64,000 nucleotides of DNA from an uncultured Bacteroidota bacterium (lineage in GTDB: Bacteria; Bacteroidota; Bacteroidia; JABEUT01), in assembly GCA_903916255.1 (NCBI GenBank), contig CAIWVW010000116.1:1-64000 (forward strand), in the 5' to 3' direction. Position numbers and translations under genes: made by a program. Numbering within the stretch: position 1 is the stretch's first letter; the number at the start of each line of letters is the position of its first letter. Below the pieces are notes generated by a model, which saw only the letters and a list, made by a program, of their open reading frames with translations, ran no database searches and was not told where the DNA came from. This document shows positions 59,708 to 64,000 of the stretch, in pieces.

Positions 59708-61042
59708 TTATTGAATCTTGTATTCTTCCAACTTACGATATAGCGTAGTAAGCCCGATATTTAACAGCTTTGCTGCTTCTGTTTTGTTTCCTTTTGTGTG
59801 GTCTAAAACCTTTTGAATGTGCTGTTTTTCGACATCGGCAAGGTTAAATGATTCCGTGCTGGAGTATGAAGAACTTCTTAATTCATAAGGAAGGTCATCA
59901 GAAGTCAGAACAGGGCTATCGGAAAGAATTACCATTCGTTCCATGATATTTTTCAACTCACGAATATTTCCTTTCCACGTATAAGCCATTAACTTCTCTA
60001 AAAAATCCTGACTCATTTCAGGGGTGGGCTTATTTACTTTAGCCGCAAAAAAGGTGAGAAAGTGTTCTGCCAATGGTTCAATATCTTTTTGCCGTTCCCG
60101 AAGCGCCGGAAGCAAAATTTGAAACACCGCCAACCGGTAATATAAGTCCAGCCTGAAATGTCCATTATCAGCTTCTTTTTGCAAGTTGCGGTTAGTGGCT
60201 GCAATTACGCGCACATCCACATGTGTTGGTTTACTGTCACCAACTTTCAAAAATTCATTTGTTTCAAGAACACGCAGCAATTTAGCTTGCAGGTCAGGGT
60301 TCATTTCGCCTATTTCATCTAAAAAAATAGTGCCACTGTCTGCTTCTTCAAAAAGTCCCTTAGTGTCTTTGTTGGCTCCTGTGTAAGCCCCTGCCTTGTG
60401 CCCGAATAATTCACTCTCCAATATATCTTTTCCAAGGGCTGAACAGTTTACGGCTACAAAATTCTTATCGCTGCGGTTACTTGCATAGTGAATTGCCTGG
60501 GCGAAAACTTCTTTCCCCGTGCCGGTTTCACCCAGCAATAAAACGGTTGCATCTGTTGCCGCCACTTTTTTGGCAAGTGTTATAGCTTCCAGTATTTGTT
60601 TGGAAGCGCCAATAATACTGTCAAAGCCATATTTTTTATTTACTTTCTTTTCAAGATTATATAATCGTTGCTGCAATAAGGATTTATCAATTGCCCTATA
60701 GACAAGGGGTAAAATTTTTTCATTATCATCTCCTTTTGTAATATAATCGAAAGCACCATTTTTTATAGCTTTTACCCCATCGGCTATAGTGCCATAGGCG
60801 GTAAGTAGTATAATTTCAAGAGCAGGAAAAAGTTCTTTTATTTTTTTCGCTAAATCTACTCCGTTGGCATCGGGTAGTTTAACGTCGCAAATTACAACAT
60901 TAAACTCATCTTGTTCCAGCTTTTTAAACCCTGCTTTGGCATTGGCTGCTTCAATAACCGTAAATCCTTCCAATGAAATTATTTTGGCGAGCAGCCCCCG
61001 CAATTTATCTTCATCATCAATGATGAGTATGTTGCCTTTCAT
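59708..61042 (-). CDS. Sigma-54-dependent response regulator (NtrC family) for kdp
   Basis: 444 aa. Receiver domain with D53 (VVICDVKLPDANGVD). AAA+ domain with LGETGTGKEVFAQAI (Walker A), GAYTGANKDTKGLFEEA (GAFTGA variant) and GTIFLDEIGEM (Walker B). Fis-type helix-turn-helix at the end (EKQHIQKVLDHTKGNKTEAA, LLNIGLTTLYRKLEEYK). It opens sigma-54 promoters when phosphorylated. It is upstream of the kdp operon in the same direction with a 177-bp gap that holds the promoter and the inverted repeat, so it very probably activates kdp in place of KdpE. Confidence 0.9.
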   Translation of the reverse strand: MKGNILIIDDEDKLRGLLAKIISLEGFTVIEAANAKAGFKKLEQDEFNVVICDVKLPDANGVDLAKKIKELFPALEIILLTAYGTIADGVKAIKNGAFDYITKGDDNEKILPLVYRAIDKSLLQQRLYNLEKKVNKKYGFDSIIGASKQILEAITLAKKVAATDATVLLLGETGTGKEVFAQAIHYASNRSDKNFVAVNCSALGKDILESELFGHKAGAYTGANKDTKGLFEEADSGTIFLDEIGEMNPDLQAKLLRVLETNEFLKVGDSKPTHVDVRVIAATNRNLQKEADNGHFRLDLYYRLAVFQILLPALRERQKDIEPLAEHFLTFFAAKVNKPTPEMSQDFLEKLMAYTWKGNIRELKNIMERMVILSDSPVLTSDDLPYELRSSSYSSTESFNLADVEKQHIQKVLDHTKGNKTEAAKLLNIGLTTLYRKLEEYKIQ

Positions 61043-61188
61043 TGGTTTACGCTAATTAAGAAGGGCAAAGATATTGAACGGATGCAAGAAAGTGGCCGAA
61101 TAGGTGAAATAAATTCAGTTACTAACCCCGATAGGTGTTTGTTTTAAGAAATCCAAGCCATTCGATTCTACGTATGTCATTTATACGT

Positions 61189-61548
61189 ATGAAAAAAATT
61201 ACCGCCTGCATACTTTTATTTATCTACGCGAATGGTTTATTTGCGCAGGTTTCCCCTATTATGGCGGATGTGCTTGCCCATACGTTCTGGAGGGCGCAAC
61301 ATATGGCTACGGTTCATTGTGAAAACGGAAAATACCATGTTCATTACGAATTATATAAAGCCGCCGATAAAAGCGGTGATAAAAAAGCGACATCCAATAA
61401 ATCGGATGAAACGGTATCTATACATATTCAGCCGGTAGGAAAACCTCTCCAATTTTCTTTTCAAAAAGAACCTGTCCATACCCGGATTGGTTTTTGGTTG
61501 CAAAATCCTTTTATAAAAATAAGCGGGCCGCCTCCCCGGCTTACTTAA
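61189..61548 (+). CDS. Small exported protein upstream of the TonB receptor
   Basis: 119 aa from the ATG at 61189 (MKKITACILLFIYANGLFAQ). The signal peptide gives a mature protein of about 100 aa with HTFWRAQHMATVHCENGKYH and a lysine-rich middle, then PFIKISGPPPRLT. Such proteins occur before TonB-dependent receptors for metal or siderophore uptake, with His- and Cys-rich parts; here two Cys at most and several His. A metal-linked role is possible. The receptor starts 120 bp downstream. Confidence 0.55.
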   Translation: MKKITACILLFIYANGLFAQVSPIMADVLAHTFWRAQHMATVHCENGKYHVHYELYKAADKSGDKKATSNKSDETVSIHIQPVGKPLQFSFQKEPVHTRIGFWLQNPFIKISGPPPRLT

Positions 61549-61667
61549 TCAGATTTGTTTGCTCGATTGTTCATTTACTTGATTAGATGGATTGAAACCA
61601 TTTATCAAATTGAATACACTTGAACGCGATATACTGAATTAAGTATTTACTCCCTTATTTTTTACCC

Positions 61668-64000
61668 ATGAAAATTATTTTTACTCACGGAAAGAGGCAC
61701 TATATTCTTTTCCTATTGCTTATTGCTTTTATTTCAGCAAATGCTCAGAATGCTTTGCTGAAAGGCACCGTAAAGGATTCAGTTAACCATGAAGCAATTC
61801 CATTTGTGATTGTCGGCTTGGAAGATTCCGCAGCGAAACAATACAGTGCTGTTGGCGACCAGTTAGGCAATTTTGAATTTAAAAACCTGCACAGCGGTTC
61901 ATACCTGCTTGCCATATCCATATTGGGATATAAACCCATTTCCTTTCCTGTAAAAGTGGATGAAAACAAACCTGCTCCGGCTCTTTTTATTTTGTTGCCC
62001 AGAACCGCGTTAAGCTTATCACAGGTAACAGTAACAGGTTCTACCAAAAATATTGGGCAGAATTTGAATGTAATTAACCAGTTGGACATGCTGTTGCGCC
62101 CAATCAATTCGGCACAAGATTTAATGCGCCTGGTGCCGGGTTTATTCCTTGCGCAGCATCAGGGTGGGGGCAAAGCAGAGCAGATTTTCCTGCGCGGTTT
62201 CGATGCTGACCATGGTACAGACTTTGCGGTTTTTTGGGATGGTATTCCTGTCAATATGCCGTCTCATGCACACGGACAGGGCTATGCGGATTCGCATTTT
62301 ATGATTCCCGAAACCATAGACCAGGTAAATGTTTATAAAGGAGATTATGCCACACCTATCGGCGATTTTGCAACCGCAGGGGCTGCCGCATTTTTTACCA
62401 AAAATTATGTGGATAATATGGTGAAAGTGGAATATGGTAATTATGGATACAACCGCATTATGGGTACGCTTAATCTATTGGGTAAGGATAAACACCTTAT
62501 TTCAAAGTATCGTGAGTCGGCCTATATATCGGCGGAGAACGCTTATAATTCCGCATCCTATTTTGTGCATCCGCAAGACTATAAACGCTTCAGTGTATTC
62601 GGCAAATATTATGGGGAATTATCTCCAAAAACATCCTTGACTGTTGAAGGCTCTTACTTTAATGCCTCGTGGTATGGTTCTGGGCAAATACCTGTCCGTG
62701 CTATTTCAGAAGGCTTGATAACCCGCTTTGGCGCTATTGACCCCAGCGAAGGAGGCCAAACAGACCGCACTAATTTTAATGCCATTCTTAAAACTACCTA
62801 TGACGATGGTTCTATATTGAAGAATCAGGTTTATTACTCATACTATCAACTTAATTTATTTACGGATTTTACTTTTTTTCTGGTCGATACGGTACACGGT
62901 GATGGCATTAACCAGCGTGATAAAGGAAGAAATATTTTCGGATATAACGGAACTTATGAAATGAACACAGATATAAGAGGAAGAATTCTGAAAACAGTTT
63001 TAGGAGTTTCCACCAAGGTGGATATGGGGCAAATTGCTTTAAGGCAGCAGCAAGACAGGAATATTTTAGATACCGTTAGTATGGGTAATTTGTACGAACA
63101 GAATGTGAGCGCTTATATAGATGAAACCTACCACTTCACCGATAAATTTTTTGTGAATGCAGGGGTGAGGGCCGATTACTTTTATATTCAATATGAAAAG
63201 ACATTTCCCGCGCCGGTGGAACCTGGCTTGTTTTTTAACCCCGATAGTTCAGGGGAAGTTTCAAAAGTAAAGTTCAGCCCTAAGTTGAATTTCTATTACA
63301 ATGTAAGCCCGAATGTTCAATTGTTTGTAAAGGCAGGCTATGGCTTCCATTCAAATGATGCCCGGGCCATTATTTCTAATCCGAATGTGAACACTTTGCC
63401 GACTGCTATTGGCTATGAAATAGGAAGCACCTTCAAGCCTATGCATGATATGCTTATTAATATAGAATTATGGGGATTGAACCTCCAAAATGAACTGACC
63501 TATGACCAGGATGTGGCTCAAGATGTGATTAATGGGCCAACGCAGCGATTGGGAATAGATTTCTCGGTACGCTACCAAATTCTCAAAAGGCTTTTCTTTG
63601 ATATGGATGTGGAGTTTTCGCATGGAAGGTTTACCGATTCAGCCGCGGGGCATAATTATATTCCATTGGCTCCAACGGTTACCAGCATTGCAGGTATTAC
63701 CTATAAAAATCCGAAAGGATTAAGTGCAAGTCTGCGATACAGGTATATCGATAATCGTCCTGCAGACAGCGAAGATGAGATTACGGCATATGGATATTTT
63801 CTGTTGGATGCAGTAGTTAAATATCGCATTAAAAAATATGAAGTGGGAATGACAATCGAAAACCTACTTAATGTGAACTGGAACGAAGCCCAGTTTGAAA
63901 CCTTAACCCGTTTGCCCGGCGAACCATTAGCCGGAATTAACCAACTTTGTTTTACGCCCGGTGCGCCAAGATTGATAAAGGGAAGTATTACCTATTACTT
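61668..64000 (+). CDS. TonB-dependent receptor (3' end outside window)
   Basis: At least 777 aa, open at the right border but almost complete, since the last residues read RLIKGSITYY, a usual barrel end. It has a signal peptide (ending ANAQ) and a carboxypeptidase-regulatory-like domain (LLKGTVKDSVNHEAIPFVI, GNFEFKNLHSGSYLLAIS). The plug domain follows (PGLFLAQHQGGGKAEQIFLR, GFDADHGTDFAVFWDGIPVN, MPSHAHGQGYADSHF), then the barrel. The HGT/H-rich plug loop (PVNMPSHAHGQGYAD) is like that of metal- or siderophore-type receptors of Bacteroidota. Substrate unknown. Confidence 0.9.
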   Translation, partial: MKIIFTHGKRHYILFLLLIAFISANAQNALLKGTVKDSVNHEAIPFVIVGLEDSAAKQYSAVGDQLGNFEFKNLHSGSYLLAISILGYKPISFPVKVDENKPAPALFILLPRTALSLSQVTVTGSTKNIGQNLNVINQLDMLLRPINSAQDLMRLVPGLFLAQHQGGGKAEQIFLRGFDADHGTDFAVFWDGIPVNMPSHAHGQGYADSHFMIPETIDQVNVYKGDYATPIGDFATAGAAAFFTKNYVDNMVKVEYGNYGYNRIMGTLNLLGKDKHLISKYRESAYISAENAYNSASYFVHPQDYKRFSVFGKYYGELSPKTSLTVEGSYFNASWYGSGQIPVRAISEGLITRFGAIDPSEGGQTDRTNFNAILKTTYDDGSILKNQVYYSYYQLNLFTDFTFFLVDTVHGDGINQRDKGRNIFGYNGTYEMNTDIRGRILKTVLGVSTKVDMGQIALRQQQDRNILDTVSMGNLYEQNVSAYIDETYHFTDKFFVNAGVRADYFYIQYEKTFPAPVEPGLFFNPDSSGEVSKVKFSPKLNFYYNVSPNVQLFVKAGYGFHSNDARAIISNPNVNTLPTAIGYEIGSTFKPMHDMLINIELWGLNLQNELTYDQDVAQDVINGPTQRLGIDFSVRYQILKRLFFDMDVEFSHGRFTDSAAGHNYIPLAPTVTSIAGITYKNPKGLSASLRYRYIDNRPADSEDEITAYGYFLLDAVVKYRIKKYEVGMTIENLLNVNWNEAQFETLTRLPGEPLAGINQLCFTPGAPRLIKGSITYY

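Overview
The window is chromosomal DNA of a member of the Bacteroidota, most likely a free-living Chitinophagales/Sphingobacteriales-type organism. Reasons: type IX secretion C-terminal sorting domains, SprB-type repeats, PorT-like and carboxypeptidase-regulatory TonB barrels, BBP2 porin, DUF6943, and the Bacteroidota -7 box TAnnTTTG in front of several genes and a tRNA. This is a judgement from gene content; no database was consulted.

Layout. 1-6.5 kb: tail of a nucleotide cyclase, a MORN-repeat secreted protein, two outer-membrane barrels, a DUF4190-like lipoprotein, nadE and a LolC/E-type permease. 6.6-23.8 kb is accessory DNA: a tyrosine recombinase behind palindromic sites, an orphan LytTR regulator, two T9SS-secreted proteins (one of 2040 aa), an MmeI-type restriction-modification enzyme joined to a PIN-like protein and a DUF6943 gene. 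The last three are bracketed by copies of a 16-bp direct repeat and followed by an iteron-like TGACA cluster and a probable RNase H-fold exonuclease. 23.8-29.6 kb: a methyltransferase, an AAA ATPase/DUF4276 pair resembling PARIS/OLD-type defence, rbfA, gltX, a cyclophilin and a MazF-like toxin-antitoxin pair lying between a fragment of an rfbB 3' end and the complete rfbB. 29.6-36.5 kb: surface polysaccharide genes (rfbB, WbpA/B/D-like enzymes, a membrane glycosyltransferase, a divergent GT4). 36.5-43.4 kb: small membrane and hypothetical genes, a RelE pair with a frameshifted toxin, and a PaaZ-like enzyme. 43.4-50.5 kb: a MITE-like repeat, alaS, an M23 peptidase, a Wzc-like tyrosine kinase and a tRNA-Val locus partly duplicated around a GIY-YIG gene. 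50.5-61 kb: a complete Kdp potassium system with a split KdpD, a porin, KdpF, an extra micro-ORF and a sigma-54 activator. The window ends in a TonB-dependent receptor.

How genes work together. The kdp block has a sequence-level control story: an NtrC-type regulator, a perfect -24/-12 promoter and a 9-bp inverted repeat just upstream, then orf27-kdpF-kdpA-kdpB-kdpC-porin-kdpD(N)-histidine kinase, all on the minus strand. The polysaccharide cluster lacks the aminotransferase (WbpE) and epimerase expected for UDP-diacetamido-uronate synthesis, so the pathway must be completed elsewhere. The M23 peptidase and the tyrosine kinase next to it fit envelope and capsule work.

The most unusual features are non-coding: (i) many gene borders carry short degenerate tandem arrays of period 7-9 bp, each with its own unit; (ii) a tRNA-Val locus where two tRNA-like fragments sharing a foreign anticodon arm flank the real tRNA and a GIY-YIG nuclease gene; (iii) a MITE-like repeat whose end also appears in frame inside nadE; (iv) the repeat-bounded restriction/PIN island.
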